Positions 6,366 to 14,311 of a stretch of DNA of 34,198 nt are shown here, in pieces. The DNA is taken from the NCBI GenBank assembly GCA_034440455.1, contig JAWXCB010000075.1:1-34198 (forward strand), read 5' to 3'. The first letter of the stretch is position 1; each line of letters starts with the position of its first letter. The notes below the pieces were generated by a model. It was not told the origin of the DNA and made no database searches. It saw nothing but the letters and a program-made list of their open reading frames with translations. The position numbers and the translations under genes were made by a program. This DNA comes from JAWXCB01 sp034440455 (GTDB lineage: Bacteria; Bacteroidota; Bacteroidia; Chitinophagales; CAIOSU01).

Positions 6366-7229
6366 ATGACTTTAGCCCAGTTCCTGCATGAGGCGCGCAA
6401 GCAGCTTATTCCCGCGTATGATGACGACCGCGAGGTAAACAACATTCTGCATATCCTGCTGGAAGATGTGCTGCATATCCGCAAGAGCAAATTAAAGATG
6501 GTGGAGAATAATCCCCTTGCAGAGGCAGATGCCGCAAAACTGCGCCCCATTCTTCAGCGGCTGCGGCAAGGCGAGCCGCTGCAATATATTTTAGGCGAAG
6601 CGGATTTCTTCGGCATGAAATTCAAGGTGAATAAAGATGTGCTGATTCCCCGCCCCGAAACGGAAGAACTTGCTGACTTCGCTATAAAAACAATGCTGCC
6701 CCATGCGCTGAAAAGTCAACTCAGCATCCTTGACATCGGCACCGGCAGCGGCTGCATCGCCATCGCTGTGAAGAAAAACCTGCCTGATATTTTCATGCTC
6801 TCCATAGATAAAAGCGAACAGGCGATAGCAATTGCCATGCAAAACGACAAGTCGCTCGATGCCGGAGTTGATTTCCTTCAAACTGATTTTCTTGATGAGC
6901 GCTCGTGGGAATCGCTTGGCGTATTTGACGCTATTATCAGCAACCCTCCTTACATCACCCGCTTTGAATTTGCAACGCTGATGAACCGCGTAAAAGATTT
7001 CGAGCCACAACAAGCGTTGATTGCCGAAGGCGATGAGCCATTTATTTTTTACAGCAAGATTGCCGATTTTGGAAAGAAGCATTTAAAACCCAGCGGGTAT
7101 ATTTTTGTTGAATTAAACAGCGCGTATGTAAAAGAAATCGCCCTCATCTTTCAGCGGAATGGCTACCGGAAAATAATAACGCTGAAAGACTTGCAGGGCA
7201 ACGACCGCATACTTGAAATAAGAAAATAA
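6366..7229 (+). CDS. prmC: Release-factor glutamine N5-methyltransferase PrmC (HemK)
   Basis: A 287-residue cytosolic SAM-dependent methyltransferase that modifies the GGQ glutamine of release factors RF1 and RF2 and so improves termination. The N-terminal helical domain (about residues 1-90) is followed by GEPLQYILGEADFFG and the RPETEELADF block. The SAM-binding DIGTGSGCIAIAVKK and the substrate-binding NPPY motif (ISNPPYITRFE) follow. All diagnostic motifs are present and the length is normal. It is divergent from ribD; the two starts nearly abut. An AT-rich hairpin overlaps its stop codon. Confidence 0.95.
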   Translation: MTLAQFLHEARKQLIPAYDDDREVNNILHILLEDVLHIRKSKLKMVENNPLAEADAAKLRPILQRLRQGEPLQYILGEADFFGMKFKVNKDVLIPRPETEELADFAIKTMLPHALKSQLSILDIGTGSGCIAIAVKKNLPDIFMLSIDKSEQAIAIAMQNDKSLDAGVDFLQTDFLDERSWESLGVFDAIISNPPYITRFEFATLMNRVKDFEPQQALIAEGDEPFIFYSKIADFGKKHLKPSGYIFVELNSAYVKEIALIFQRNGYRKIITLKDLQGNDRILEIRK

Positions 7230-7246
7230 GAACCTTTCTTATTTTT
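7223..7246 (+). terminator. AT-rich hairpin at the prmC stop
   Basis: AAAATAAGAA (7223-7232) and TTCTTATTTT (7236-7245) form a perfect 10-bp stem with a 3-nt loop ending in T residues, overlapping the prmC stop codon. The stem is very AT-rich, so it would be a weak terminator at best. Confidence 0.35.
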
Positions 7247-7264
7247 AGTGAAAATTCCATTGCC

Positions 7265-8026
7265 ATGAAAAAAATTACAGCAACACTTTTTACCATCTGC
7301 ACAGCAATCACCCTTTTCGCACAGGGCTATTACATCGAAATGAAATTGACATCCGATAAGCAGAGTTTTTCAGGAAACATGAAGCTCTACTTTCAGGATA
7401 ATAACAGTCGCGGAGATATTGCAATGAATATTCCTGAGTTAGGCACGGCAATGAATTTTTCAACGCTTTCGCTTGCAAGCAATCCCGGCACTATCTATAT
7501 GCTTGATGAGCAGAAAAGAACTTATACCGAAATAAAAACCGATGCTGATGAATCTTATAAAGACTATCCGCAAAGCGAATATGAAGTAACCGTGCTGGGC
7601 AAAGAAACGGTGAACGGCTATAACGCCACACACGTAAATGTGAAGCGCAAGAGCAGCAAGACCAGCGAAGACATGTGGATGACTACCGACATCGTTGATT
7701 ATGCCGACTATGCAAAAATCAAAAGTAAATACACCGGCAAAGACAATCTCAATAAAGCGCTCGAAGCAAAAGGCGCTGCGGGTTTTCCCGTGCGTATCAA
7801 AACCGTAGAGCAGGGAATGACAATGCAGATTGATGTGGTGAAAGCCGAAAAGAAAACCAACCCCGCTTCTTCCTTCACTCTGGACGGCTACAAGAAAGCA
7901 GTCGCTGCCACCTCGATGCCCGCAGGACTTGATGTGAATGAGTTAATGAAGAACATGCAAAACATGACGCCTGAGCAGATGGAGCAATTCCAAAAGCAAA
8001 TGGAGGAAATGTATAAGCCCAAGTAA
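7265..8026 (+). CDS. Exported DUF4412-type protein
   Basis: A 253-residue protein with a clear signal peptide (MKKITATLFTICTAITLFAQ, cleavage after AQ). The mature part is beta-rich, with the pattern YYIEMKLTSD...MYMLDEQKRTYTEI and a central VLGKETVNGYNATHVNVK segment. This resembles the DUF4412 family of periplasmic or outer-membrane-associated proteins with an LolA-like fold. The C-terminal 30 residues are Met/Gln/Glu-rich (MQNMTPEQMEQFQKQMEEM) and probably helical. It follows prmC by 35 bp in the same direction. A specific function is unknown, and the family assignment rests on pattern recognition. Confidence 0.78.
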   Translation: MKKITATLFTICTAITLFAQGYYIEMKLTSDKQSFSGNMKLYFQDNNSRGDIAMNIPELGTAMNFSTLSLASNPGTIYMLDEQKRTYTEIKTDADESYKDYPQSEYEVTVLGKETVNGYNATHVNVKRKSSKTSEDMWMTTDIVDYADYAKIKSKYTGKDNLNKALEAKGAAGFPVRIKTVEQGMTMQIDVVKAEKKTNPASSFTLDGYKKAVAATSMPAGLDVNELMKNMQNMTPEQMEQFQKQMEEMYKPK

Positions 8027-8128
8027 ATTCCAAGCAGACAAATTTCATATCTCAAACAAATACAAAAGCGCAAAACAACGGATAACTCCCGTCTTTTGAA
8101 TTTGAAAATTGAAATTTGGGATTTGCTT

Positions 8129-8755
8129 TTAAGCGGCTACCAATCCACGCCTTACGGCATAGAGTACAAGTTCAGAAGGATTGTTCAATCCTAATTTATT
8201 GAGGATATTTTTACGGTGTGTGTTAATGGTGTGTATGCTGCGGCAAAGCATGTCTGCAATCTTAGCGGTGGTATATCCCTGCGCTACCAATTTCACGATT
8301 TCCAATTCGCGCTCGGTAAGAAACAGTCCATCGCATGATTCTTGTGGATGCTTGCCCAATATGTTTTCTACAATCTTGGCGCAGAAGAATTTCTCGCCTT
8401 TTGCCGTTGAATAGATTGCATCAAAAATTTCATCCTCAGCGCACTCTTTCAGCAGATAGCTGGTAACGCCAAGCTCAAGCGCTGTAAGAATATCATGTTT
8501 GTGACCGTTATTTGAAATCACTAAGATTTTAAGGCCGGGATGCTTGCGGGTAATCAAAGCAAGGTCATCAAGCGAGAATGCGCCTTCCTGATCAAAATCC
8601 ATAATAAGCACATCGGGATGATGCAGTCGCAGAATATCTTTCAGTTCGGCATAGCAAGTTGCAGTGGCAGTTAATTCAATGCCCGATTTCTTCGAGAGCA
8701 GGCATTTCAAACCTGTCTTAATCAAAAAATCTCTGTCGGCAATTACGATATTCAC
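8129..8755 (-). CDS. NarL/LuxR-type response regulator (orphan)
   Basis: A 208-residue two-domain regulator. The receiver domain (about 1-120) has the expected phospho-acceptor D53 in LIMDFDQ and the conserved Lys in SYLLKECAEDEI. The C-terminal LuxR helix-turn-helix is complete: LTERELEIVKLVAQGYTTAKIA, then SIHTINTHRKNILNKLG. No histidine kinase is nearby, so its input is unknown. The acidic pair before the phospho-Asp is less canonical (IADRD), but both acidic residues remain. It is monocistronic with its own well-formed promoter at 8778-8809. Confidence 0.9.
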   Translation of the reverse strand: MNIVIADRDFLIKTGLKCLLSKKSGIELTATATCYAELKDILRLHHPDVLIMDFDQEGAFSLDDLALITRKHPGLKILVISNNGHKHDILTALELGVTSYLLKECAEDEIFDAIYSTAKGEKFFCAKIVENILGKHPQESCDGLFLTERELEIVKLVAQGYTTAKIADMLCRSIHTINTHRKNILNKLGLNNPSELVLYAVRRGLVAA

Positions 8756-8777
8756 TATTTAGACCTTTTCTAAATAA

Positions 8778-8809
8778 CAAAACTAAGGATGCGGGATGAT
8801 ATTAACAAA
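8778..8809 (-). promoter_or_regulatory. Complete -33/-7 promoter of the response regulator
   Basis: On the minus strand a TTTG (8809-8806) is followed after 20 nt by TAGTTTTG (8785-8778), matching the Bacteroidota -33/-7 architecture (TTTG, about 20 nt, TAnnTTTG). It lies 22 bp upstream of the response-regulator ATG. It is the best-formed promoter in the window. Confidence 0.65.
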
Positions 8810-8874
8810 CAGCATTTCAAAGTTACACCAGCCCATATGTGGATTTCGGGAAAATCTGGTTCCATCTGACTTGT

Positions 8875-10113
8875 TCAGCGAAATAACAAATCAAAATAAA
8901 ACTTCGGCTGTCTTAGTTTCTTCCGCAAGTCAAGGTCGGTAAACATGCACGAGATAGTTTCCTGCAACGCCTTGTTGGAAGTTGCTTTATTCACTATGAA
9001 ATTGAAAAGCCAGGGAACTGTAACCATTTGCTGCATCCGCCTGCTCAATGATAATTCACGCCAGAGACGTGTGTAAACTTTCTTGTCGTAATCAGTAATA
9101 AATTTTACAGAGAAATCATTTTGTTTCAAACATGCAACAGCTTGTTGCGCTGCAAACATGCCGCTGAACATTGCATTGCCGATTCCTTCGCCTGTGAACG
9201 GGTCAATCAATGAAGCCGCATCGCCTGTAAGCAAATAACCATCACCTGAAATTTTTCTTTTTTTCGAACCGAGCGGCAATCCGAAACCTTTTATTGTTCC
9301 TTCCAATTTTGCATCTGCAAAGCGCTCTTTCAATTGCGGATATTGATTGATAACCGCTGGCAACAGTTCTTTCAGGTTCATTTTCCTTTTGCTGATTTTA
9401 TCGCTGCGCACTCCAAGTCCGACATTCGCCTGATTATTTGGCAATGGAAAAATCCAGAGATAACCCGGCAGCAACTCATCAAGAAAAAACAACTCAATGA
9501 AGTTTTCCTTATCCATGTTTTTCACTCCAGTGTAATAAGCGCGGATACCTGCGCAATAATGCTCCGGCTCCACTTCAATTCCCGCAACATGACGCGCAAA
9601 GACAGACTGCGCTCCGTCAGCAACCAGCACCAGTTTTGCTTTTATCGTAAGTGATTTCTTTTTGTCGGAGCAATGCCAATGATTATCTCGGTATTCAAAT
9701 TCAGTGAGTTCTGTTTCTTCTTTTACTTCAATGTTGTATTGCTCTTTTGCAAACCGCACAAGAAAATCATCAAAATCAATTCGTTTTGCAATGAACCCTG
9801 GAGCAGTTTTGCTTTGTTCGTTTTTAGCTCTGAACGGAACGCGAAGTGTTTTCAGATTCGGAGCGATGAACGTAACTCCATAAGAACCGACTTGCATCGG
9901 CTCCAATTCGAGTTGATGCAGAATGCGCTCATCTAATTTTTTTAGCACGTCCACCACTTTTCCACTCAATGCATCACCGCAGACTTTATCACGCGGAAAA
10001 ACTGCTTTGTCAACCACAAGCGGTTGAATGCCCGCTTTTGCAAGGAACATTGCAGTAGTGATTCCCGCAGGACCGGCTCCAAGAATAAGTATATCAGCAG
10101 AGAGATAAGACAT
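8875..10113 (-). CDS. Geranylgeranyl-reductase-family FAD oxidoreductase
   Basis: A 412-residue flavoprotein. The N-terminal Rossmann motif ILGAGPAGITTAMFLAKAG binds the ADP part of FAD. The family marker CGDALSG follows at about residue 45, and the second FAD motif GDAASLIDPFTGEGIGNAM is near residue 295. These are hallmarks of the geranylgeranyl reductase/digeranylgeranylglycerophospholipid reductase group, which saturates isoprenoid double bonds. In Bacteroidota the substrate is unknown and may be an isoprenoid quinone or membrane lipid. The C-terminal lobe is basic and lacks a membrane segment. It is divergent from the thioredoxin-fold gene with 27 bp between starts, so the promoters must overlap. 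Confidence 0.85.
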   Translation of the reverse strand: MSYLSADILILGAGPAGITTAMFLAKAGIQPLVVDKAVFPRDKVCGDALSGKVVDVLKKLDERILHQLELEPMQVGSYGVTFIAPNLKTLRVPFRAKNEQSKTAPGFIAKRIDFDDFLVRFAKEQYNIEVKEETELTEFEYRDNHWHCSDKKKSLTIKAKLVLVADGAQSVFARHVAGIEVEPEHYCAGIRAYYTGVKNMDKENFIELFFLDELLPGYLWIFPLPNNQANVGLGVRSDKISKRKMNLKELLPAVINQYPQLKERFADAKLEGTIKGFGLPLGSKKRKISGDGYLLTGDAASLIDPFTGEGIGNAMFSGMFAAQQAVACLKQNDFSVKFITDYDKKVYTRLWRELSLSRRMQQMVTVPWLFNFIVNKATSNKALQETISCMFTDLDLRKKLRQPKFYFDLLFR

Positions 10114-10140
10114 TCGTTATTTTCACACAAAAATTCAGGT

Positions 10141-10671
10141 ATGCAAATCAACGACCTTCTTCCCGAATTTACGCTCAAGGGTACTGATGAAAAGATGCAC
10201 ACGACAAATGATTATGCAGAACAGGCTGCCATCGTTATCATCTTCACTTGCAATCATTGCCCTTATGCGCGGGCATATATGGAAAGAATCAGCGTGCTGG
10301 TTGCAGAATATGAAAATAGGAATGTAGGCTTCTATGCAATCAGTTCAAATGATGTGGTGAAATATCCCGAAGACTCCTTTGAAAATATGAAAACGATGGG
10401 CAAGCATCTCAACCTCGATGGAAAATATCTGTATGATGAATCACAAGAGGTTGCAAAAACTTTTGCAGCAGAGCGCACACCTGAAGTTTTTGTCTTTAAC
10501 CGCCAGAAGCGCTTAGTGTATCACGGCTTAATTGATGATAATGCCAATTACAAGGAGCCACGGGAAATAACCAAACAGTATTTGAAGGATGCGCTTGAAG
10601 CGGTGCGGAGCGGAAAAGATGTTTTAGAAAAAGAAACAAACGCGATAGGATGCTCGATTAAGTGGAAGTAA
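10141..10671 (+). CDS. Thioredoxin-fold protein (AhpC/TSA-like redoxin)
   Basis: A 176-residue redoxin without a signal peptide. The start MQINDLLPEFTLKGTDEK is a typical AhpC/TSA beginning. The active site IIFTCNHCPYARAYMERI carries a CxxC (CNHC), the form seen in the cytosolic 'thioredoxin family protein' group. The later cis-Pro region ERTPEVFVFNR is intact. The open frame extends back to 10024, but that part antisenses the flavoprotein, so ATG 10141 is chosen. A role as thiol oxidoreductase or peroxiredoxin is inferred from fold; the substrate is unknown. The stop directly abuts the convergent YwqK gene with no spacer. Confidence 0.87.
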   Translation: MQINDLLPEFTLKGTDEKMHTTNDYAEQAAIVIIFTCNHCPYARAYMERISVLVAEYENRNVGFYAISSNDVVKYPEDSFENMKTMGKHLNLDGKYLYDESQEVAKTFAAERTPEVFVFNRQKRLVYHGLIDDNANYKEPREITKQYLKDALEAVRSGKDVLEKETNAIGCSIKWK

Positions 10672-11436
10672 TTACAAATTCACCACCTTCTCCGGCATTC
10701 CGTTTTTATAAAATACTTCCTGAGTAGGCTTTCCATCATTGCTGTATCGTTTCTCGTAAGCCTTCTCATAGCCGTTTTCATATTTACCTTCTGACATCAG
10801 CGTGCCATCGTCATAATAATATTTCCACGCGCCTTCCTTCTGCCCATTTTTCCACGCGCCTTCTGATTCGGCTTGTCCGTTTTCATAAAATGCCTTGTAG
10901 ACGCCATTCTCCACGTTGTCTTTATATTCCACTTCTTCTTTCACCCTGCCGCTTTCAAAATAAAATTTCCACAATCCGCCCATCGCGCCTTTAACATATT
11001 GCCCTTCCTGCTTCAGCGTTCCGCTTTCAAAATAATTCTTGTAAGGACCTTCAAACTCACCAATCACATAGGTTTCTTCAATCTCCGCTTTACCATTGGG
11101 ATAGTAGAGAAAGCGTACCCCGTTCATCTTGTTACTGATATAGTCGGCTTCTTCTTTTTTGCTGCCGTCTTCCGCATAGATAATGTGCTTGCCTTCTAAG
11201 TTTCCGTTCGCATAGCTTTTCTCTTCCAATAGTTTTCCCGTGGGATAAAACTGTTTGTACACGCCTTCTCTGATTTCCGGTTCCTTTCGCGTCACGAAGT
11301 ATTCTTCTTTCAAGATGGATTGTTTTTCATCATGCCACGTCTGGATTTTTGTTTCCCCTTTTCCACAACCGCTGATTACAAAAAGCGCGAGCATGCAGAT
11401 TGATGTGAATAGCCCGATTTTCTTTATTGAATTCAT
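10672..11436 (-). CDS. YwqK-like MORN-type repeat lipoprotein
   Basis: A 254-residue lipoprotein. Start MNSIKKIGLFTS at 11436 is preferred over ATG 11454, because it gives a standard lipoprotein signal ending LFVISGCGKG (lipobox Cys). The mature part consists of roughly eight ~23-residue repeats of the pattern YY.NG....E..Y..G...G, for example FYFESGRVKEEVEYKDN and YYYDDGTLMSEGKYENG. This matches MORN_2/YwqK proteins. Databases call some of these antitoxins on weak grounds, and nothing here supports a toxin partner. The product is probably a surface or periplasmic scaffold. It is divergent from dapD (23 bp between starts). Confidence 0.82.
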   Translation of the reverse strand: MNSIKKIGLFTSICMLALFVISGCGKGETKIQTWHDEKQSILKEEYFVTRKEPEIREGVYKQFYPTGKLLEEKSYANGNLEGKHIIYAEDGSKKEEADYISNKMNGVRFLYYPNGKAEIEETYVIGEFEGPYKNYFESGTLKQEGQYVKGAMGGLWKFYFESGRVKEEVEYKDNVENGVYKAFYENGQAESEGAWKNGQKEGAWKYYYDDGTLMSEGKYENGYEKAYEKRYSNDGKPTQEVFYKNGMPEKVVNL

Positions 11437-11459
11437 TTTGAGAGTTTTGAGCAAAGTTA

Positions 11460-12290
11460 ATGGAGCAAATGAAGTTATCAGAATACAAAAAGTTGGTTGA
11501 GAACGCCTGGGACGACAGAAAATTACTCACCTTCAAAGATGTGCAGCACGCCATCCGCGAAACCGTTGACCTGCTTGACCGCGGTGAGTTGCGCGTTGCC
11601 GAGCCTGAAGGTGATGACTGGAAAGTGAACGAGTGGGTGAAAAAAGCCATCATCCTTTATTTCCCTATTTCTGAAATGACCGTGATGGAAATCGGTCCGT
11701 TTGAATTTCATGATAAGATAAAACTGAAGCGCAACTACAAAGAGTTGGGCGTGCGTGTGGCGCCTCATGCAATCGCGCGCTACGGTTCGTTTGTTGCGCG
11801 TGGCGTTATCATGATGCCTTCCTATATAAACATCGGGGCGTATGTTGACCAAAACACGATGGTGGATACGTGGGCTACCGTTGGCTCGTGCGCGCAAATT
11901 GGCAGGAACGTGCACCTGAGCGGTGGGGTAGGGATTGGCGGAGTGCTTGAGCCCCCGCAGGCTGCGCCTGTGATTATTGAAGATAACTGTTTCATCGGCT
12001 CGCGCTGCATTGTGGTGGAGGGCGTACGTGTGAGACGTGAAGCAGTACTTGGGGCGAATGTCGTACTCACGGCATCCACTAAAATTATTGATGTGTCGGG
12101 CAAAGAGCCTAAAGAATATAAAATGGAAATCCCGGAGCGCAGCGTGGTAATTCCCGGCAGCATCCCGAAAGAATTTCCTGCCGGAACATATAACGTGCCC
12201 TGTGCTATCATCATCGGCAAGCGCAAAAAATCAACCGACATAAAGACTTCGCTGAATGAAGCGTTAAGGGAATATGCTGTGTCTGTGTAG
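11460..12290 (+). CDS. dapD: Tetrahydrodipicolinate N-succinyltransferase DapD
   Basis: A 276-residue enzyme that transfers succinyl from succinyl-CoA to tetrahydrodipicolinate in the lysine/diaminopimelate pathway, so the organism uses the succinylase branch. The N-terminal helical domain (to about 90) is followed by a left-handed beta-helix built from hexapeptides: GVIMMPSYINIGAYVDQNTMVDTWATVG, read here in two parts as GVIMMPSYINIGAYVD and QNTMVDTWATVG. VHLSGGVGIGGVLEP, PVIIEDNCFIGSRC and EGVRVRREAVLGANVVL follow. Length and motifs are standard. The start may be the first ATG (11460) or the second (11469). Confidence 0.96.
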   Translation: MEQMKLSEYKKLVENAWDDRKLLTFKDVQHAIRETVDLLDRGELRVAEPEGDDWKVNEWVKKAIILYFPISEMTVMEIGPFEFHDKIKLKRNYKELGVRVAPHAIARYGSFVARGVIMMPSYINIGAYVDQNTMVDTWATVGSCAQIGRNVHLSGGVGIGGVLEPPQAAPVIIEDNCFIGSRCIVVEGVRVRREAVLGANVVLTASTKIIDVSGKEPKEYKMEIPERSVVIPGSIPKEFPAGTYNVPCAIIIGKRKKSTDIKTSLNEALREYAVSV

Positions 12291-12541
12291 TTGTTTCCTC
12301 TCAGTTTGTGAGCTTGGAGTAGATATATAGTCATATGAGAAGTGCTATTCTTTCTTGTTGTTAACTGGATTTGTGACAGCCTAAACGCATATTCCTATTC
12401 AAACTATTATTACAGTAAATCATGTAATCGAAGGCAACATTATGCGCTTGAAAATTTTCAATGTGCTGCGGCAACAACTTATGGGATTCTCTGTTCAGAA
12501 AATAGAGAAGTCCTCCAACCGGACACGCTACCACAATACAA

Positions 12542-12587
12542 AAATTCCTGACAAAACATTGATTACAACGCTTTAGCAGGAATTTTA
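12542..12587. repeat. 10-bp inverted repeat beside tRNA-like remnant
   Basis: AAAATTCCTG (12542-12551) and CAGGAATTTT (12578-12587) are perfect inverted copies separated by 26 bp. The element immediately adjoins a decayed tRNA-like sequence. It might be a hairpin or the arm sites of a lost integrative element. The rest of 12291-12541 holds no gene that I can support. Confidence 0.35.
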
Positions 12588-12650
12588 GTGACTCCGATTC
12601 GAACCCCAAACCTCTCTGGTCGTAACCGGAGTGTTCTGCTCATTTCGCAA
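12588..12650 (-). other. Decayed tRNA-like 3' portion
   Basis: On the minus strand this stretch resembles the 3' part of a tRNA. It has an anticodon-arm-like GGTTACGACCAGAG and a variable/T-arm-like GTTTGGGGTTCGAATC, followed by GGAGTCAC in the acceptor position. It parallels the intact tRNA-Arg just upstream (both contain ACG and GGTTCGAATC), but the T stem does not pair and the anticodon loop lacks a base. I read it as a remnant of a tRNA duplication or integration event rather than a working tRNA. Confidence 0.35.
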
Positions 12651-12651
12651 T

Positions 12652-12692
12652 AAAAAAGGGTTTCAAACTTCAATCGTTTGAAACCCTTTTTT
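12652..12692. terminator. Strong bidirectional rho-independent terminator
   Basis: AAAAAAGGGTTTCAAAC (12652-12668) and GTTTGAAACCCTTTTTT (12676-12692) form a perfect 17-bp stem with a 7-nt loop and A/T runs at both ends. It begins 7 nt past the 3' end of tRNA-Arg on the minus strand and would end that transcript. It can also act in the other direction. Confidence 0.85.
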
Positions 12693-12698
12693 ACCAAG

Positions 12699-12772
12699 TG
12701 ATCCCGGAGGGATTCGAACCCCCAACCTTCTGGTCCGTAGCCAGATACTCTATCCAGTTAAGCTACGGGACC
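12699..12772 (-). tRNA. tRNA-Arg (anticodon ACG)
   Basis: A 74-nt cloverleaf on the minus strand. The acceptor stem GGTCCCG pairs with CGGGATC (one G-U pair) with discriminator A at 12699. The anticodon stem TCTGG/CCAGA encloses CTACGGA, giving anticodon ACG, which reads CGN Arg codons after deamination to inosine. The T arm has GGTTCGAATC. The CCA is not encoded. Confidence 0.95.
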
Positions 12773-12806
12773 TTGATTTAACTTTTGCAATTCCCCGAAG
12801 GGACGG

Positions 12807-12814
12807 CAAATTTA
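12807..12814 (-). promoter_or_regulatory. Possible -7 box of tRNA-Arg
   Basis: The minus strand reads TAAATTTG, matching TAnnTTTG, 34 nt before the tRNA 5' end. No clear -33 TTTG is present. Confidence 0.35.
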
Positions 12815-12845
12815 ATAATCTTTCGCGGTGAAATAAACGAAGCCT

Positions 12846-13835
12846 TTACGCTTTCGGTTCGTCTTTCTTTCCGCCTTGTCCCGGCTTGGAGAATGACTCT
12901 CTCATGTCGGTATCAGCCTGCACGTTTTTCATCTTGTAGTAGTCCATGATGCCCATGTTGCCACTGCGGAAGGCTTCTGCCATCGCCTTGGGAATTTCTG
13001 CTTCCGCCTCAATAACTTTTGCCCTTGCTTCCTGCGCTTTAGCTTTCATTTCCTGTTCCAAAGCAACAGCCATTGCCCTTCTTTCTTCCGCTTTTGCTTG
13101 TGCTACTTTCAAGTCAGCGCTTGCCTGCTCGGTTTGAAGTTTCGCCCCGATATTTTCACCTACATCAATATCTGCAATGTCAATGGAGAGAATCTCAAAG
13201 GCAGTTCCGGCATCCAATCCTTTTGCCAATACGGTTTTTGAAATCTGGTCGGGATTTTCCAACACGGTTTTATGGTCGTGCGCGGAACCAACGGTAGTTA
13301 CGATACCTTCGCCAATTCTCGCTAAAATTGTTTCTTCGCCTGCACCCCCAACTAATTGTTTAATGTTGGTGCGCACAGTAACGCGCGCTTTCACCACCAA
13401 TTGAATTCCATTTTTTGCAACTGCGGAAACAGGAGGTGTGTCAAGCACTTTTGGATTCACTGACATCTGCACGGCTTCCAACACTTCTCTTCCTGCAAGG
13501 TTGATGGCTGTAGCCAACTTAAAATCCAAAGGAAGGTTTGCCTTGTCGGCTGAGATGATTGCATTCACAACCGCACCTACATTACCACCGGCAAGGTAGT
13601 GGGTTTCCAAATCATTGGAGGTGATGGTTAAACCTGCTTTCGTAGCAGTGATTAGATTTTGCACAATGAGACTTGGCGGAACTTTGCGGATGCGCATCAC
13701 AATCAATTGGATAAGGCTCACCCGCACGCCCGATGCCCAGGCGGTAAACCAAAGTCCAAGCGGAATGAAGTAAAGGAAAATAAATATTCCTACAAAAACC
13801 GCTACCGATAAGATGACAATAAATGTTGGTCCCAT
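12846..13835 (-). CDS. floA: Flotillin-like protein FloA
   Basis: A 329-residue membrane-microdomain scaffold of the FloA (formerly UPF0365) family. The N-terminal hydrophobic segment (about 5-30) is followed by the family start LWFTAWASGVRVSLIQLIVMRIRKVPP. The SPFH-like core includes AINLAGREVLEAVQMSVNPKVLDTPP, read in sequence as AINLAGREVLEAVQ and MSVNPKVLDTPP. An Ala/Glu-rich coiled coil follows (AKAEERRAMAVALEQEMKAK), then AFRSGNMGIMDYYKMKN. The protein organises functional membrane domains, supporting secretion and signalling complexes. Its start overlaps the NfeD gene by 34 nt, the classical nfeD-floA arrangement. The C-terminal Lys/Gly/Glu-rich tail is probably disordered. Confidence 0.95.
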   Translation of the reverse strand: MGPTFIVILSVAVFVGIFIFLYFIPLGLWFTAWASGVRVSLIQLIVMRIRKVPPSLIVQNLITATKAGLTITSNDLETHYLAGGNVGAVVNAIISADKANLPLDFKLATAINLAGREVLEAVQMSVNPKVLDTPPVSAVAKNGIQLVVKARVTVRTNIKQLVGGAGEETILARIGEGIVTTVGSAHDHKTVLENPDQISKTVLAKGLDAGTAFEILSIDIADIDVGENIGAKLQTEQASADLKVAQAKAEERRAMAVALEQEMKAKAQEARAKVIEAEAEIPKAMAEAFRSGNMGIMDYYKMKNVQADTDMRESFSKPGQGGKKDEPKA

Positions 13836-14302
13836 AAGTTTTCATTTTTAGTTTTCACAAATATCTTGTTTTCGGCAATCTTTACAACTATAATCGCCTT
13901 ATTACTTTCAATATATTCTCCGAGCGAATACACCTCTACTTTGTTGTCTTTGATGGAGGCTTTACCATTTGGTCGCAGATAACTGGTTGTAAAGCCTTCA
14001 TCGCCAACATTTACCAGCAGAGAATCAGGTTCCGTTTTTCCCATCACATCTTTCAATGCCATTTTACCGGAGCTGTATGTTTTAAACCCTGCATAAAGGA
14101 GGATGCAACAGGCAACCGTTGTAATTCCCAGGATGATGCTGCCTGTTTTTGCTCCGTGTTCTGAAAATGCGAGATAAATACTGCCAACAAGAATTATTCC
14201 TCCCACAACTCCAAACAAGGTTGTTCCGGGTAGAAAAAAAATCTCCACCATGATAATTAAAAGTCCGAGAAGAATAATGCCGCCAATTAAGGTAATGTCC
14301 AT
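13802..14302 (-). CDS. NfeD-family membrane protein (short form)
   Basis: A 166-residue protein with three to four hydrophobic segments in the first half: MDITLIGGIILLGLLIIMVE, then LFGVVGGIILVGSIYLAF and GSIILGITTVACCILLYAG. The C-terminal soluble OB-like domain includes GDEGFTTSYLRPNGKASI and VEVYSLGEYIESNKAIIVV. This is the short NfeD form, without the N-terminal serine-protease domain. NfeD proteins partner with flotillin, and here the gene overlaps floA by 34 nt, supporting translation together. The C-terminal extension past VKIAENKIFVK is encoded by the overlap. Confidence 0.9.
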   Translation of the reverse strand: MDITLIGGIILLGLLIIMVEIFFLPGTTLFGVVGGIILVGSIYLAFSEHGAKTGSIILGITTVACCILLYAGFKTYSSGKMALKDVMGKTEPDSLLVNVGDEGFTTSYLRPNGKASIKDNKVEVYSLGEYIESNKAIIVVKIAENKIFVKTKNENLWDQHLLSSYR

Positions 14303-14311
14303 TGATAAAAA

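Noticed and set aside
6368..6550. N-terminal extension of ribD by 61 residues
   Set aside because: These codons are antisense to prmC and resemble no RibD sequence; family similarity starts near HERFMQRCF.
8035..8128. Hairpin or small RNA between the DUF4412 gene and the response regulator
   Set aside because: Only AT-rich imperfect matches (such as TTTGAATTTGAAAATT) are visible, with no stable stem or promoter.
10672..11436. YwqK protein as an antitoxin
   Set aside because: The database name exists, but no toxin gene adjoins and the protein is a repeat lipoprotein.
12342..12609. Short open frames on both strands in the dapD-tRNA gap
   Set aside because: No start context, no family resemblance and poor codon pattern; they also overlap the inverted repeat and tRNA-like remnant.
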